In this document: one piece after another, positions 5,633 through 5,635 of the stretch
How positions within the stretch are numbered: position 1 is the stretch's first letter
Layout: each line of letters begins with the position of its first letter
DNA from: Bacillota bacterium
GTDB taxonomy: Bacteria; Bacillota; Clostridia; Oscillospirales; Ruminococcaceae
Length of the DNA stretch: 5,635 nt
Direction: 5' to 3'
NCBI GenBank assembly: GCA_023456995.1
Contig: JAEWNU010000044.1
Span: 1-5,635 of the forward strand
Translations under genes and position numbers: made by a program
The notes under the pieces: generated by a model
Seen by the model: the letters and a program-made list of their open reading frames with translations, nothing else
Database searches by the model: none
What the model was told of the DNA's origin: nothing

Positions 5633-5635
5633 AAA

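Noticed and set aside
5525..5635. Cyclic di-GMP riboswitch ahead of the chemoreceptor
   Set aside because: Such riboswitches often precede clostridial motility genes, but the conserved class I blocks (GGCAAACC-like and GACGCAAAGC-like) are not present in this leader.

Overview
The window looks like ordinary chromosomal DNA from a low-to-medium GC, Gram-positive anaerobe of the Clostridia, perhaps the Oscillospiraceae. The reasons are strong GGAGG-type ribosome binding sites, lipoproteins with short Lys/Arg-rich signal peptides, a clostridial-style chemoreceptor with a double-HAMP-like linker, and intrinsic terminators. This placement is inferred from style; no marker gene here fixes the taxon.

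Every supported gene lies on the minus strand, so transcription runs from the right end to the left. The order is: a leader with direct repeats, short hairpins and a possible 31-codon ORF (about 5521-5635); a 691-residue dCache methyl-accepting chemotaxis protein (3449-5524) closed by a strong intrinsic terminator (3402-3433); a 284-bp spacer with two candidate promoters; full-length cinA (1905-3164), which joins an N-terminal MoaB-like/CinA domain to a C-terminal PncC-type nicotinamide-nucleotide amidase; a weaker terminator-like hairpin (1855-1892); a 503-residue predicted lipoprotein of unknown function (195-1706); and, 50 bp further on, the first 48 codons of a second predicted lipoprotein that runs off the left edge (1-144).

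These look like three transcription units rather than one pathway: chemoreceptor, cinA, and a two-gene lipoprotein unit. The receptor would sense an unknown extracellular ligand and signal to CheA/CheW. CinA would act in the cytoplasm on pyridine-nucleotide by-products. The lipoproteins would sit on the outer face of the membrane.

I found no clearly new biological system. The parts that the standard gene calls do not explain are the chemoreceptor leader (13-bp direct repeats 30 bp apart, three small hairpins each with a 12-nt loop, the last covering the Shine-Dalgarno region, and a 31-codon ORF ending in an ATGA overlap with the receptor), the truncated second lipoprotein at the left edge, and the repeated -10-like elements in the long cinA leader. 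No tRNA, rRNA, CRISPR array or insertion sequence was seen.
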